A stretch of 64,000 nt of DNA, taken from Tiliqua scincoides. Its lineage: Eukaryota > Chordata > Lepidosauria > Squamata > Scincidae. The stretch is taken from assembly GCF_035046505.1 (NCBI RefSeq), contig NC_089823.1, positions 35,264,388 to 35,328,387 of the forward strand, in the 5' to 3' direction. The position numbers and the translations under genes were made by a program. Positions 1-11,529 of the stretch are shown here, piece after piece. The stretch's first letter is position 1. The number at the start of each line of letters is the position of its first letter. The notes beneath the pieces were generated by a model. It was given only the letters and a program-made list of their open reading frames with translations, searched no databases and had not been told where the DNA came from.

Positions 1-822
1 CTGCCATCCTCTCCCACCTGCGTAGGCTGGCTCAAATATGCCCCTTCCAGGCACAGGTGCAGCACTGCTGGTCTAGCCTGCTCTTAAGTAGCCATGAACG
101 TACGTTATAGCACATTTGTGGCACTCAGAAACCATTGTAAGTGTCTTGTACCAACTCAGGGAGGGGGTAGGACTGCTCTGTAAGTGTATTAAACTAGAAA
201 CATGGAGATATAGGTTGAAAACCCCACTCAGACATGATGATCAATGAATGACTTTGAACTGGTCACACTCTCTCAGACTAACCTACTTCACTGGGATGCA
301 AGGATTAAAGTGGTTGGGGGACAGTTACTTATGAACTCTTTGGAGGAAGGTAGGACACAAATGTAACCATCACCACCACCCTTGACAAATTTTCTTGGGA
401 ATAAGTCACACTGAATTTGCTTGGAATTACCTCTGGGCATGCATGCTTAATACAACACTGCTAGTTGCTTATCCGGCATGATTATTAAAAGATTACATAC
501 AACTTGCACAAAACTTCATGAGCTAGATGAGCCTTCCTGGTTAGATGTCTTAGGCAAAGAAAAGTCAATAAACTGATTGAAACCAGGCTTTTATAACTGC
601 AGTGTAACCCAAGCTACCTCAGCCCTTTGAATTAAACAGGGAAAGCAAAAACAAACCATCTGACATTTTAAAAGGTTCAAGGGAATCTGTTCACCTGAAT
701 TCCTTCATTATTTTAACTGGAAAATGTTGATTTGGGTACTGCATCTTTTTGCTTTTTCTTCTACTGGTCTGCAAAGATCTGTTCTATTACTGGATATAAC
801 ACATACAAAAAAATGAACTCAC

Positions 823-3800
823 TATTTTTACACTCAGGCTTGAAACTCCATGATCATGAAGTTCATCTTCAAATAGCAATACTTCCTCAAAAAACATAAT
901 CTGTTCCCGGGCTTTTAGTTTCTCTGTATCTATATGTTCTGTTGTAGGGGAAACCTGGAAAAAGGTATAAGATGTTAAAAGCTATGTTATATCATTATTC
1001 TTCAGCAATTGTTTAACAGATCCCTACTTTCAAAAAGGTACTCAGTCAAGGACAATTCAAAATGTACCTTTAACTTTACTGTGTCACCCAACAGTGTTCC
1101 TTTGTAGTCTGTTGTATAGGTCCAATCATAGGGTTTAACAACTTCTTTTGAGTGCTCGGGCTCAGACCTCAAGGAGAAAAACAGATAATCTTGAAACACA
1201 TCAGATACAGAACCAAATAAAGATTATATCCACAGATAACAATACTCCATAGAAGAGCAAATGTTCTTATATAGAAACTAGAAATATCTATTGACAGAAA
1301 ATTGTCTCCGTTAGTTTAGAGAAGTGTTTTTCCAACCAGCAGTATAGGTACCACCAGTGGTATTTGAGGTGGTGACTTAGGGGGCCCCCAGAATACAAAC
1401 ATTCTAAGGAAACTAATGTACAATGTCATAAAACAGAAATGGCAGCAACCTGTATCATCATATCTAAGGCTGCAACTCTAGGCACATCAATTCTAGCTTA
1501 AATTCCACTGAATGGAACTTATATTTGAGTAAACAAGCATAGCTGAAGCTGTGTAGTTTTGGAGGGCTGGAGTTTTCAAAGTAAATCACAATCTGTCAGC
1601 AGATGTGTCAAACAGAACATATTCCATTTTACTATAGCAGATTCTCCTATGCATCCAATTCAATGCACTCAGGCTAACAGACAATAGATTTTGTACAAGA
1701 ATGTACGCATTTCATACCATACAATGGTATGCAAGTCAACTCAAAAGTGAATCCCATTCTGTTCAATGAGACTTACTCCCATGTAAGTGCATAAAGATTG
1801 CAGCCTAAGTATTTTTCCTTGATAAGATCATTCTTGTATTACAATCTCAAAACTTGTAGTACTTCTTAGAAAAACAATTTGTATAATTTATTTGAGAGAG
1901 AGAAAGAAAAGTTAAATGAATATCAAGATCACATACCAAATGAATAATGAAAACACATATAGATCAGAACTATTCCCCAGCTGTGACCAACTACACCAGT
2001 TTCTACACCACCAAATGTGGTGATGGCATCTGGCTTAGATCCCTATAAAAGGGAACTGGACAAATTTCTGGAGGAAATGTCCATCACAGGTTACAAGCCA
2101 TGATGTGTAGGTGCAACCTCCTGATTTTAGGTTACCTCAGAATGCCAGATGCAAGGTGTGGCAACGTGATGTGGGTCTCTTGTTATCTTGTGTCTACTTG
2201 GGGCATTTGGTGGGCCACTGTGAGTTACAGGAAGCTGGACTAGATGGGCCTATGGCCTGATCCAGTAGGGCTGTTCTTATGTTTCTCTTAGGGCCCAATC
2301 GTGTCCAATTTTCCAGTGCTGGTGTAGCTGCGCCAATGGCATGTGCACTGCATCCTGTGGTGGGGAGGGAGACACAGAAGCCTCCTCAAGGTATGGGAAC
2401 ATTTGTTCCCCTATTTCGGGGTTGCATTGTGGCTGGACCAGTGCAGGAAAGCTGAACAGGATTGGGCCTTTAGTTAGAGAACGTATTTTGTTATTACCTG
2501 CTTTCTTGCCACTCCTCTGCACAGGCAACTTTAACCATGCCTTGGGAGTTATTTACACATTTTAAAGCATCAGTTGCATTGAATTCTATACCAAAGAAAG
2601 ACTCATGCTGAATTCTTAAGATATTATCTCCAAACATCATTTCTGGGACACAAGGCATGTGCAGTTCTTCAGCTAACCTGCAGAGAAAAAAGATGTTGTA
2701 TAAGTATTAAACTAGTTCTTGCTGACATGGCTCAATATAAAGTAACCAGAGATATCTTTTACTCCACAAAGTATAACAGTATTTGTCACATTTGCACAGA
2801 ATATGTTAGCAGGAAATCAGATCCATTCATTTAAGAGAAAAGTGAAGTTAACATTGGGAAGGATATTACCTCTCCTTTCAAATTTATGCCTGTTTTGTAT
2901 TATTAGGTTACTAGTAATTCATGGCTGATAACAGGCACCCAGTGCATGCAAGGCAATTACATTACAACTTACATGAGGATTTTCTGCAAAACTTTGCTTG
3001 CATAAACAGCTACTATGAACAATAAAATCATTTGAAAAACATACACCAAAACGTTAGCTATGAAACTACAAAAAGGTCCTCAAGCCAGTCATTTTGCAAA
3101 AGATTTGGACAACAGTAACTTAGGGCACATGCCTAACCAGGTCTACTCAGAAGTAATTCCTATTTTGTTCAATGGGGCTTACTCTCAGGAAAGTGTGGTT
3201 AGGATTACAGGCAGCCTTAATTACTCAAAGTCTTGGCAATGTGGAAACTTCAGAATGCTTAATTGGGCAGGAGATCTGGTCTAGAGGGTAGAGCCTCCAT
3301 TTGCCTGAAGATAACATCCACAAGGTCGCCAGTTCTTGAAGCAGCTGATAAGCTGAAGCCAAGCTATTCCATCTGCTCTGAGCTTGGGAGGATGGAGGCC
3401 AGAATGTGAAACCAGATCAGAATGAAACATCTGAATGTTGTGGTTCTTGAAAGATAGAACCTTCTTTCAATTGTAAAAATCCCTATGGGGATTTAAATAA
3501 GCCTGCCTATGTAAACCGCCTTGAATAAAGTCTTGAATAAAGACCAAGAAAGGCGGTATATAAATACCTGTATTATTATTATTATTTATTATTATTAGAT
3601 CAGGTTGTTTTACTCCATGTTTCTCAAACTGTGAGAACCACATTCTGTGGATGAGCCAGCACACCTCACTTCTTTAATGTCTTGCTACTGTAAAGGTCTG
3701 TGCAAGAAACACACCCTGGCTCTCCTGCCCTCTGCACATCATCTCAAGTCTCCTGCATATCTGGAGCCAGGGGACTGAAGAGCAAAGTGTTGGGAAATAG

Positions 3801-4457
3801 ATTTGGGGGGGGGAGTTGGGGCCAACACATACAGGGAACACTTTATGCTTATGGGGAGTGCATGTGTTGTGAGGGCTTGCGCACCTCCCATGGCAGCAGT
3901 GCTTTTTAAAGGACTCCTGTGGGGAGGCAGAGCTCCCCACCCACCACACATGGGTTATGGGTGCCTCACACGGCAGTGGTTTTCAAAGGACTCCGGTGAG
4001 GAGGCTCTGCCTCCTCACTCACCACAAGTGGGTTGTGGGTGCTTTACAAACTCCGGTGGGGAGGCTTTGCCTCCCCAGTCTCCCCACCCACCACGCATCC
4101 CTGCTCCAGAGCGCGCCATCCATCGTAAGCTGCAGCCCTGTGCACACCGACCTGGGAGTAAGTCCCATTGAGTCCAATGAGACTTACTTCCGAGTAGGCC
4201 TGCTCTGTCAGACCAGCAGCAGAAGCCAGCGTGGCTCTTAGTGGCAGCGCCTCAAAGACCACCCGGCACACTGCGGGCTGCAGAGGCTCGCCCCACCAGG
4301 GCCAGCGCCGCGACCATCCACCCTGCGAGCGCCGCTCCCGCCCGCCCGCCTCCCACCTCTCGGCCTCGGCCGACTTCATGATGTGGGTGCGGGCGGCGGT
4401 GAGCTTCCAGGGGCCGAAGCTGAAGTCGCGCCGGCTGCTCTTGAAGACGGGCATCAT
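823..4457 (-). CDS. TIPRL: TIPRL, TIP41-like PP2A regulator (5' four coding exons, partial)
   Basis: TIPRL is a cytosolic TIP41-family protein that binds PP2A-type phosphatase catalytic subunits and modulates TOR and stress signalling (family knowledge). On the minus strand I read four coding exons: 4357-4457, 2498-2677, 1068-1167 and 823-954. They total 513 nt (171 residues), with consistent phases and GT/AG borders. Recognisable pieces are [20 protein letters not shown] in exon 1, [13 protein letters not shown] in exon 2, [17 protein letters not shown] in exon 3, and [20 protein letters not shown] in exon 4. These track vertebrate TIPRL closely. The start is the first ATG of an ATGATG pair in the strong context GCCACC. 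The C-terminal exons are not in the first 822 bases and must lie left of the window. A Harbinger-like MITE sits 27 nt inside the intron after exon 2. Confidence 0.95.
2003..2287 (+). repeat. CR1 LINE 3' fragment
   Basis: The copy starts within the end of the reverse-transcriptase ORF (codons for a GLDxFKRxLDKFLEE-like stretch) and runs through the conserved 3' UTR (ATACAGGAAGCTGGACTAGA-like core) to a TTCTTATG-type end. It is 5' truncated, as usual for CR1, and lies in the intron between TIPRL exons 2 and 3. Confidence 0.8.
2291..2469. mobile_element. Harbinger-like MITE (long family), TSD TTA
   Basis: This is a 179-bp element with inverted ends (GGGCCCAATC... / ...GATTGGGCC) and a TTA on both sides (2288-2290 and 2470-2472). 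It belongs to a family with about ten copies in the window. The 3-bp TNA target duplication suggests the PIF/Harbinger superfamily (inference). It lies 27 nt inside the intron that follows TIPRL exon 2. Confidence 0.75.
3123..3216. mobile_element. Short (~90 bp) palindromic MITE, TSD TTA
   Basis: This is a short-family copy built around TCTACTCAGAAGTAA and GGCTTACTCTCAGGAAAG. TTA flanks it at 3120-3122 and 3217-3219. Confidence 0.7.
3265..3600 (+). repeat. tRNA-derived SINE with LINE-type tail and (ATT)n
   Basis: The head resembles a tRNA (A-box-like TCTAGAGGGTAGAGC, then a B-box-like GGTCGCCAGTTC). A body follows, ending in a tail with GTAAACCGCCTTGAATAAAG, AGGCGGTATATAAATA and an ATT microsatellite. 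A second copy lies on the minus strand at 41626-41975. The body plan (tRNA head, LINE-like 3' end) is that of a reptile tRNA SINE; I do not assign a named family. Confidence 0.7.
4126..4212. mobile_element. Short palindromic MITE copy
   Basis: This copy contains the family core CTGGGAGTAAGTCCCATTGA and an inverted match GAGACTTACTTCCGAGTAGG. It sits at the edge of the TIPRL CpG island. Confidence 0.6.
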
Positions 4458-4640
4458 GGTGGCGCCGGCCGAGGGGGACCCGCTTGCGGCCCGCGCCGTC
4501 TCTGGGCGCCGCCGGCTGGGAAGGGGAGCGACGCCAGGCTCCCCCCGCCCCACACGCACTCCCAACGCAGCCGCAGCAGCCACACCGGAAGCGGCCTCCG
4601 AGAGTCCTTTCCGCTTCCGGGATCATCGCCTGCCGAATGA
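4250..4640 (-). promoter_or_regulatory. CpG-rich promoter / first exon region of TIPRL
   Basis: A CpG-dense block surrounds the TIPRL start codon and the donor of its first exon. This is typical of a CpG-island housekeeping promoter. No TATA box is evident. The long reading frames on both strands here are a by-product of high GC. Confidence 0.6.
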
Positions 4641-4747
4641 GGGCACGGCTGCCAAGGTTACCTTTTTGGATTTCCGGTTCCTCATCAACACTCTGCAGGC
4701 TCCTCCTCCACCTGAGCCCTGAAAGGCTCCTGTCAGTGGCACTGCTG

Positions 4748-5026
4748 AGGCTGCAGCCCTAGCCACGCTTACCTGGGAGTAAGCCCCATGGACTGTAATG
4801 GGGCTGACTTCTGAGTAGACACGCGTAGGCTGGGGCTCTAGGGCTGCAGTCCTGTCCACACTTACCTGGGAGTAAGCCCCATTGAATGTAATGGGGCTGA
4901 CTTCTGAGTAGACACGCGTTGGCTGGGGCTCTAGGGCTGCAATCCTGTCCACACTTACCTGGGAGTAAGCCCCATTGAATGTAATGGGGCTGACTTCTGA
5001 GTAGACCTTCATAGGATGGGGCTACA
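4748..5026. repeat. Three tandem copies (93-bp period) of the short MITE
   Basis: Three near-identical 93-bp units start near 4748, 4841 and 4934. Each carries CTGGGAGTAAGCCCCAT and GACTTCTGAGTAGAC. The period equals 31 codons, so it creates an artificial 31-residue-periodic reading frame on the minus strand. No gene is inferred. Confidence 0.85.
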
Positions 5027-5105
5027 GAAATTGAAAATTAGAAAAACCACCTCCTCCCCCCACCCCCATCCTGCTTGCTCCCCCAAGAGGTGCAAGCAGC
5101 TATTA

Positions 5106-5248
5106 GAGCTCCCAATTCTATTCAACTTTCCAGTGCAAGTGCAGCCTTGTCAGCGGAGAATGTGCTGCATCTTGTTGGGGGGGGATAGTCACAGAGGCCT
5201 GTGCATTGTGGTTGCACCGGTACTGGAAAGATGGATAGGAGTGGGCCC
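5106..5248. mobile_element. Harbinger-like MITE (long family), diverged
   Basis: The inverted ends are recognisable (CCCAATTCTATTCAACTTTC... and ...AAAGATGGATAGGAGTGGGC). It is shorter and more diverged than the typical 179-bp copies. Confidence 0.6.
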
Positions 5249-5543
5249 GGAGTCTCTGGCCGCTCACTCCCCTTACTCCATCGCCTTCCCCCACCCCCAG
5301 TTCTGCTTGCCCCCCAAACCCCCAAAGCAAGGGAAACAAGTGGCCAAAGACTGTGATCCCTTCTGCCCCTGCCAAAGAGTGCCATTTTTTTTCCAGCAAT
5401 TTTTGCAAGAGATGTGATCGGCAATGGGGGGGGGGGGAACTGCACAGGTGAGTAGCCAAACTATTGCCTCCAGGAAGCCTGCAGCCCGGTGCAGTTGCTA
5501 CCCCTGCATACACTTCAGATAGTGTTTTGTAGGACCTAACTCA

Positions 5544-5722
5544 GGGCCCAAACCTATCCAACTTTCCAGCACCGGTGCAGCTGCAATGCAGCCCTGATGG
5601 AAGGGAATAAATACTGCCTTCCCTTGAGGAGGCCTCTGTGACTGCTACCCCACCAAAGAATGCAGTTCATGCCCCATTGGCACTCCTGCACAGGCCCTGG
5701 AAAACTGGATAGGATTAGGCCC
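5544..5722. mobile_element. Harbinger-like MITE (long family), TSD TCA
   Basis: This is a full 179-bp copy with inverted ends. TCA flanks it at 5541-5543 and 5723-5725. Confidence 0.75.
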
Positions 5723-5725
5723 TCA

Positions 5726-5814
5726 GGCTGCAATCCTAACCACACTTTCCTGAGAGTAAGCCCCATTGACAAAATAGGACTTACTTCTGAGTAGACCTGC
5801 TTAGGATTGTGCCC
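5726..5814. mobile_element. Short palindromic MITE copy
   Basis: It follows the previous MITE directly and carries the core TTTCCTGAGAGTAAGCCCCA and the inverted ACTTACTTCTGAGTAGACC. Confidence 0.65.
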
Positions 5815-6919
5815 AAAAACATATTTCCAAAAGTTGTGTTTCCTTAACCAGTAACCTTTTTATATCTTTCTTATAGTATTCACATAGCTATAAATATTCT
5901 AACTATTTATGGAAGTTGGGGAACATTCATCAGCTGCTTAATATCATCATATGCCCTAAAATGTTAAACAAACCCTTTTCTTCCATGTTTATTGGTAACA
6001 TTAGAAAGAGGAAATGAACTTGTGGCAAAGCTGTCACTTTTATTGCAGCTAGCTTACCAAAAATGGAAATACTTAATTTCTTCTCTTTCTATATCTGTTT
6101 TCACATCTCAGCTATTGCAGTTATTTTTGCCTTTCTAGCAAATCATATCATCTAAGCAGGGAGTGAAATGTTCCTTTAAATTGTGACCCCTGGATAACCT
6201 TACTTGGACTGAAAAGAGGCAGTAGAGTAGACACATTCAATTGAAAAAAAAAATCTTTTTCTTTGTGAATTTATTTACAATTTAAATCAAGTATGTACAC
6301 AAAATGTGTCCTTTTAACTTATCTGCTATCTGTATTTCTTCTTCACATAGCTGCCAACAATCTGACACAGTCTTTTAAAAAAGCAAAACAAAAATTTTTC
6401 AATAGCCAATGAAGGGATAGGCATATTCAGTGAGCCTAAGAACTATTTTTTGGCTAGAGGCATGTTTCTCATACTCTCCAGCATTTCACAGAGAAAAATA
6501 AGAACATTCCTGAGTACTTGCAATTCCCTATTCTTTCGGCAAGATCACTGACTGAACATACATATGCACACAGTTTTACATACTGCAGAAGAGTCTTCAT
6601 CAGCTACACATTAAATGGATGCATGCATTTTTTTCACAAACATAAGAATATTTAGATATGTCACAGAGGTGTTTGAAAACACTGGTTACTTTTCTTTACT
6701 CAGAAGTAAACCCATTGTGTTCAATAAGACTTGGGCTGTAATCCTATCTTACCCGAAACACACTTCTAGTGATCATTTGGTTTCACCCATTGTAGAGCAT
6801 CTGTCTGCAACATCTCTCTGAGCAGGCTGTGTCTCAGTAGGTGTGGAAAAATGGTGCTTTAGAAATAAAATAGACACATGGTCAAAAAACTGAATTGTTC
6901 TGGTACCATTTGTCTACTT
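5815..6919. other. AT-rich intergenic stretch, nothing recognised
   Basis: It lies between TIPRL and GPR161. No open reading frame with family similarity and no intact repeat was seen apart from a short-MITE-like fragment near 6696-6735. Confidence 0.5.
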
Positions 6920-7281
6920 CAGTGGTTCTCAAACTATGGGTTGGAACCCACTGGTTGGTCATGACCTGATTTTTGGTGGGGTGCCAAAGGGTGATGGGAA
7001 GATCAGATAACTAATTGCCTCAAGCCTTGAGGCTATTCAGAGCTCAGATACTGTAACTGCTAATTACCCTGCAAAGAGCTCAGCTCCTGCAGTTTGCAAG
7101 CATGTGTAAATATAGGGAGATAAATGTTTAAGGGTCTTTTTTTCTGGTTCATATTAATTATAATATGTAAAATATTGCTTTCTAGATCTCCTTTTTTAAA
7201 AGTCTGGTAAACCTAGGTGGGTTCCAACAGAGTGTCATTTAAAGAAGTGGGTCCTGGTGCTAAAAAGTTTGGGAACCACTG
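6920..7281. mobile_element. Non-autonomous hAT element, TSD GTCTACTT
   Basis: This 362-bp element begins CAGTGGTTCTCAAACT and ends AGTTTGGGAACCACTG. A perfect 8-bp duplication GTCTACTT lies at 6912-6919 and 7282-7289. This is diagnostic of hAT. No transposase frame is present. Confidence 0.9.
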
Positions 7282-7748
7282 GTCTACTTTACTATGAGCC
7301 AATGTCAAAATGCTCCATCCTTCTCATTTCACTTCTAGAAGCCATCTTTATTATATTCTCAAAAAGCAAAATGGGAACAGCAGCAGTTTTTCAAAGTACC
7401 AGAAAATAGTGACAAATGAAAACATATGCTTTATTTTAAACATATGCTTTATTTTAAACTGCAATTTAAGCAGAACTTTTAACCCCATCTACAGTTTGTG
7501 CTGAATGGGACTGCACAAAAACAGGTTTCTCATCTACTCCCAGTTTTCACAAGGAGCAGAAAAGAATTTGCGCCATTCCATTCAGGTTGCAAGTTGGGGG
7601 ATCGCAAGAGTGCTCCATCAAACAAGCAAACAAAAATCCCTGCATTTAGAAAACTAGACAGGTTTCGAGGAGTTAGTAAACCTTCTCCCTAATATACTAG
7701 TTTTCTATGTGCAGGGATATTTTCCTGTGTGAGTTGGAAGATTGTTCA

Positions 7749-7927
7749 GGGTCCAATCCTATCCAACCTTCCAGTGCCAATGCAGCCGCAATGCAGCCCC
7801 AAGGTAAGGGAACAAACGTTCTCTTATCTGGAGAAGGCCACCCTGACTGCCCCTCTACTGCAGGATGCAGCACACACCCTACCAGCACAGCTGCATCCGT
7901 GCTGGAAAGTTAGATAGGATTTCGCCC
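7749..7927. mobile_element. Harbinger-like MITE (long family), TSD TCA
   Basis: This is a 179-bp copy with TCA at 7746-7748 and 7928-7930. Confidence 0.75.
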
Positions 7928-8397
7928 TCAGTCATGTGAACCTCCATCTACAATCTGAAGTAATATAGCTCAGTAAAAGATTACTCTTATCTGTTGTTTA
8001 TGGGAATTAGGTCTGATTTTATGAATTCCTGTGTTTCTTTGCTGGTGTTGTCCCATGCATGGAGGATACTAACCTGAACCAGAAACAAAGGCTATGCGTA
8101 ACACATTTCCAACTATTTGATTTTTGCAATTTGTGCAGTTGTTAAAGGGGGACGATGTTGTAACCACAACTGGGGTTAAGGACTGCCAAATCATCAGCAC
8201 TGTAAACACTGTTGAGGTGGTCCTAAAATGGTCTCCTGGGAAATTTTGGCTGGAATAAGAGCTACTGTGTTCCCTGCATTGTATGGCTTCTTTCAAGGTG
8301 TTATCATTTGAGGCAACTAAGATCATCATTAAATGATCTCTGTTTGATAAATGAGGAACTGATGGCGAAAGTCAGTCACTTAACCTGATTTTAATTT

Positions 8398-8575
8398 CTG
8401 ATTTTAGAAATGGGATGTCAGAATGCCAGATGCAAGGGAGAGCACCAGGATGAGGTCTCTTGTTATCTGGTGTGCTCCCTGGGGCATTTGGTGGGCCGCT
8501 GTGAGATACAGGAAGCTGGACTAGATGGGCCTATGGCCTGAAGAAGTGGGGCTGTTCTTATGTTCTTATGTTCTA
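8398..8575 (+). repeat. CR1 LINE 3' UTR fragment
   Basis: It starts at AATGCCAGATGCAAGGGAG and runs through the conserved CR1 3' UTR to a TTCTTATGTTCTTATG end. Confidence 0.8.
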
Positions 8576-8607
8576 ACCAAGGCCACTAAGCAATATTAGG
8601 GAACTGA

Positions 8608-8777
8608 GGCCCAAATCCTAACCCACTTTCCAGCACTGGCATAGCAGTGCCAATGGGACTTGTGCTGCATCCTGCAGTTGGGTGGCACTCACAGAGGCCC
8701 CTCAAAGTAATGGAATGCTTACCTCAGAGCTGCATTGCCCTTATGCCAGTGCTGGAAAGTGAGTTAGGATTGTGCCC
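8608..8777. mobile_element. Harbinger-like MITE (long family), TSD TGA
   Basis: This is a 170-bp copy with TGA at 8605-8607 and 8778-8780. Confidence 0.75.
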
Positions 8778-9226
8778 TGACTGACATAATATGTTGCAAA
8801 GACAATATAATACAACATTCATGCATGTGGTTTAAAAGATGAAACAACTTCAAGGATGAGAAGGGAGTTCTTGTAACCTTTTTGGTCAAATCCAAAAATG
8901 AGGGATTCTGTAAAAGTTAATGTAAGAAAAATACTATGTATCATGACGGTTTTGGTTTCTGTTTTGGCAAACTTCCATTATTAAGTTTTGATGTGTTTTC
9001 CCCACAGAGCAGGGGTGTGCAAAGCTTGAGACTTGACTGTCTCCTTCATCAGGCTAGCAGACCTTCCAGAATATGGAGGCAGCAAGGGACAATTTTGGAT
9101 TGCTGATAAAGGGCTGTTTGTGAAGTTAGGTCATACATTTTAGTTGCCCTTTTAACCCTGTCTAATATAGGCTATGATTGTATGCACACTCATTTACTTA
9201 GATGTCAGGGTTAACCTACTTGGGCT

Positions 9227-9306
9227 GCAATATTATGCACAGTTTCCTGGGAGTAAGTTCCATTGAAATTAATAGGGCTTGTTTTTGATTAGACATGCAC
9301 AGGCCT
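9227..9306. mobile_element. Short palindromic MITE copy, diverged
   Basis: It carries TTTCCTGGGAGTAAGTTCCA followed by a diverged inverted half. No clear target duplication is visible. Confidence 0.5.
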
Positions 9307-9554
9307 GCACTATAAAATATCTTTGGTCCTTAGTGTTATCTTTTAACTTAAATAGGAGATGGGGGGGAATTGGCCAATCAGTATCAGGACTGTGGTGCAT
9401 ACAAAGGTCTAGTTAGTCCTTTCTTTATGTGCCATCATCTGGCAGCCATGCCTGCTACTTCTGTTCAGTTAGGTTGTTGTATCAGACCATCATCTGCTTG
9501 TCCTTTCATCAGATTGTGGAAAGCTTCAGTGCTGCTGAAAGGCCCTTAATGTGG

Positions 9555-9776
9555 AAAGATGAGCCCCACTGGATCAGGCCAAAGGCCCATCTAGTTCAGC
9601 TTTCTGTATTTCACAGTGGCCCACCAGATGCTTCAGGGAGCACACAAGACAACAAGAGACCTGCAACCTAGTGCCACTCCCTTGCATCTGGCATTCTGAG
9701 GTAGCCTACTTCTATAATCAGGAGGTTGAACATACACATCATGGCTTGTAACCATGATGGATGTTTCCTCCAGGGT
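9555..9776 (-). repeat. CR1 LINE 3' fragment
   Basis: Read on the minus strand it runs from the last RT codons (CTGGAGGAAACATCC) through the 3' UTR to CTGATCCAGTGGGGCT. It is diverged and truncated. Confidence 0.75.
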
Positions 9777-9865
9777 CCCTGTCAATGAGAGCTTAGTTCC
9801 AGAGTGTTAGCATTATGTTTTCCTAAAGCTATTGGGCTACAAGCATCAGTAGCCTAGCTGTTTAA

Positions 9866-10628
9866 CCCATTTCTGCCCAGCCCACTGGTGTATATAGGGC
9901 CTAGCAGAGGGTCTAGGTAAAGGGAGTAATTTGTACCCAGGCCCAGGGTCAGAAAGTGGGCCCAGGAGCCAAAGAAGGGGGCTCAGAAATTTCCTGGGCT
10001 CTTATATTTTCCAATCTCACCCAGACTCACTGCCCACTCAGGATGCTGGGGGCATTACCATGGGCCCATGGCAACGACTACTTCCATAAGGCATACACAC
10101 CAGGCCCAGGAATTCCGTAACAGTGTCACATCTGGGAAGAAACTGACCTGCTACAGTAGTTCTTTGTCTTGTGGATCTACTAACCATGAAGGAGTGTATA
10201 GAGCTCAGAGACACAGTTGCAGGGCTGCAGCTACTGCAGAAGTCAGTGGAGTACACAGGACACTCTCCTTTCTAGTGTGAGCCTAAATACATTGCTACTA
10301 ATCTCCTGCAATGATTTTCTATACCTGAAAGATTTTAGAGAGACTTAGGAGTATCTTTTGTTTTCCATATTACTATATCTAGCTGCCAACACTGAGTAGG
10401 CAGGTAGACCTGAGCGCTGCATTATGAAGTCTGGTAGACCTGAACTCCAATTCTGGCTGTTGCCACTTTCCCCCTGCCTGTTTTGCCCAGTTCTGCCACC
10501 TCCCACTCTGTTTCACCCCCCCCCCCCTCTTTGGGAAGAAACTTTGTATCCTTGATAAACTTCTTCTCAGGCCCTGGGTGTATACATTTGATCCCTGTGG
10601 CGTATATGCAACGTTGGGCAGAAATGGT
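9866..10628. mobile_element. piggyBac-like non-autonomous element, TTAA target
   Basis: TTAA occurs at 9862-9865 and 10629-10632. The inverted ends are CCCATTTCTGCCCA and its complement TGGGCAGAAATGG. The last ~70 bp match the short 73-bp copies elsewhere in the window, so those look like internal-deletion derivatives of this 763-bp form. No transposase frame is seen. Confidence 0.7.
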
Positions 10629-10924
10629 TTAACTCCACTTTGCACTCAGTCCCAGAGAAGTGTGCAAGAGCCATCAACCAGCCCTAATTACCAAGAGAAC
10701 TGCAATGTCTTGAAGATGTTTTAAAGTACAGTTTTTAAGCACAGTTTAAAGTACAATTCATTGTCTTATGTCTTGGAACTCTGGATCAGACTGTAGTCAG
10801 AAAAACTTAAAACCAGAAGCCAGATGTACAAATAATGACTGCGCTGATGAATTCCCTGAAATTCTTGCATGGTATGTATCTACAATGAAGAATGTCTCCT
10901 GTCTGCTGTACTGGCCAATCTAAA

Positions 10925-11282
10925 CAGTGGTTCTCAAACTTTTAGCACTGGGACCCACTTTTTAGAATGAGAACCTGCCAGGACCCAATGGAAATCATGT
11001 CATGACCGCAAGTGACATAATCAAGCAGGAAGAGTTTTCACAATCCTAGGCAAGCAATCCTACCCACACTTACCCAGGAGTAAGTCCCATTTACTTTCAT
11101 TGTTAAAAACAAATACATAGCAGCTTGTTAAAAGTACAGGTCTGCAGCATTTCCCTATATGAGCCACTGACCATGGTAGCATCAAATCTATTAAGAATAA
11201 AATATTGAAATGAATGGGGACCCACCTGCAATGGGTTCACAACCCACTTAGTGGGTCCCAACCCACAGTTTGAGAAACACTG
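10925..11282. mobile_element. Non-autonomous hAT element with embedded half MITE
   Basis: It begins CAGTGGTTCTCAAACT and ends AGTTTGAGAAACACTG. The flanks share only ATCTAA imperfectly. Inside lies half of the short MITE (ACTTACCCAGGAGTAAGTCC). The same composite occurs at 39301-39662, so the fusion predates both insertions. Confidence 0.8.
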
Positions 11283-11432
11283 ATCTAACATGCAGTAAAT
11301 CTGATTTCTCTGCAATCCACACTTTTGGAGAGGGAGAGCGTGGAAGGGAAAAATGAGGGGAAAATGGGTGAGCCCAAAAAAGTAACTTGGGGTGTGAAAG
11401 ACAGGAATGGGGGGGGGGAAATAGGAGTGTAA

Positions 11433-11522
11433 GGGCACAATCCTAAGCAGGTCTACTCAGAAGTAAGTCCTATTATGTTCAGTGGGACTTACTCCCAGGA
11501 AAGTGAGGTTAGGATTGCAGCC
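11433..11522. mobile_element. Short palindromic MITE, TSD TAA
   Basis: This is a clean 90-bp copy with TAA at 11430-11432 and 11523-11525. It lies just upstream of the GPR161 CpG island. Confidence 0.75.
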
Positions 11523-11529
11523 TAAAAGC

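Noticed and set aside
1321-1400. Possible hAT left end (AAGTGTTTTTCCAACCAGC)
   Set aside because: No right end or target duplication was found.
4041-4640. TIPRL start extended upstream to the frame beginning at 4583
   Set aside because: The extension is GC-rich, low in complexity and not conserved; the ATGATG at 4452-4457 with GCCACC context fits vertebrate TIPRL.
4623-5012. 129-codon minus-strand frame with a 31-residue repeat (VYSEVSPIT...YSQVSV)
   Set aside because: It is created by the 93-bp tandem MITE; the same peptide appears wherever this MITE occurs (e.g. 3060-3284, 33639-33998).
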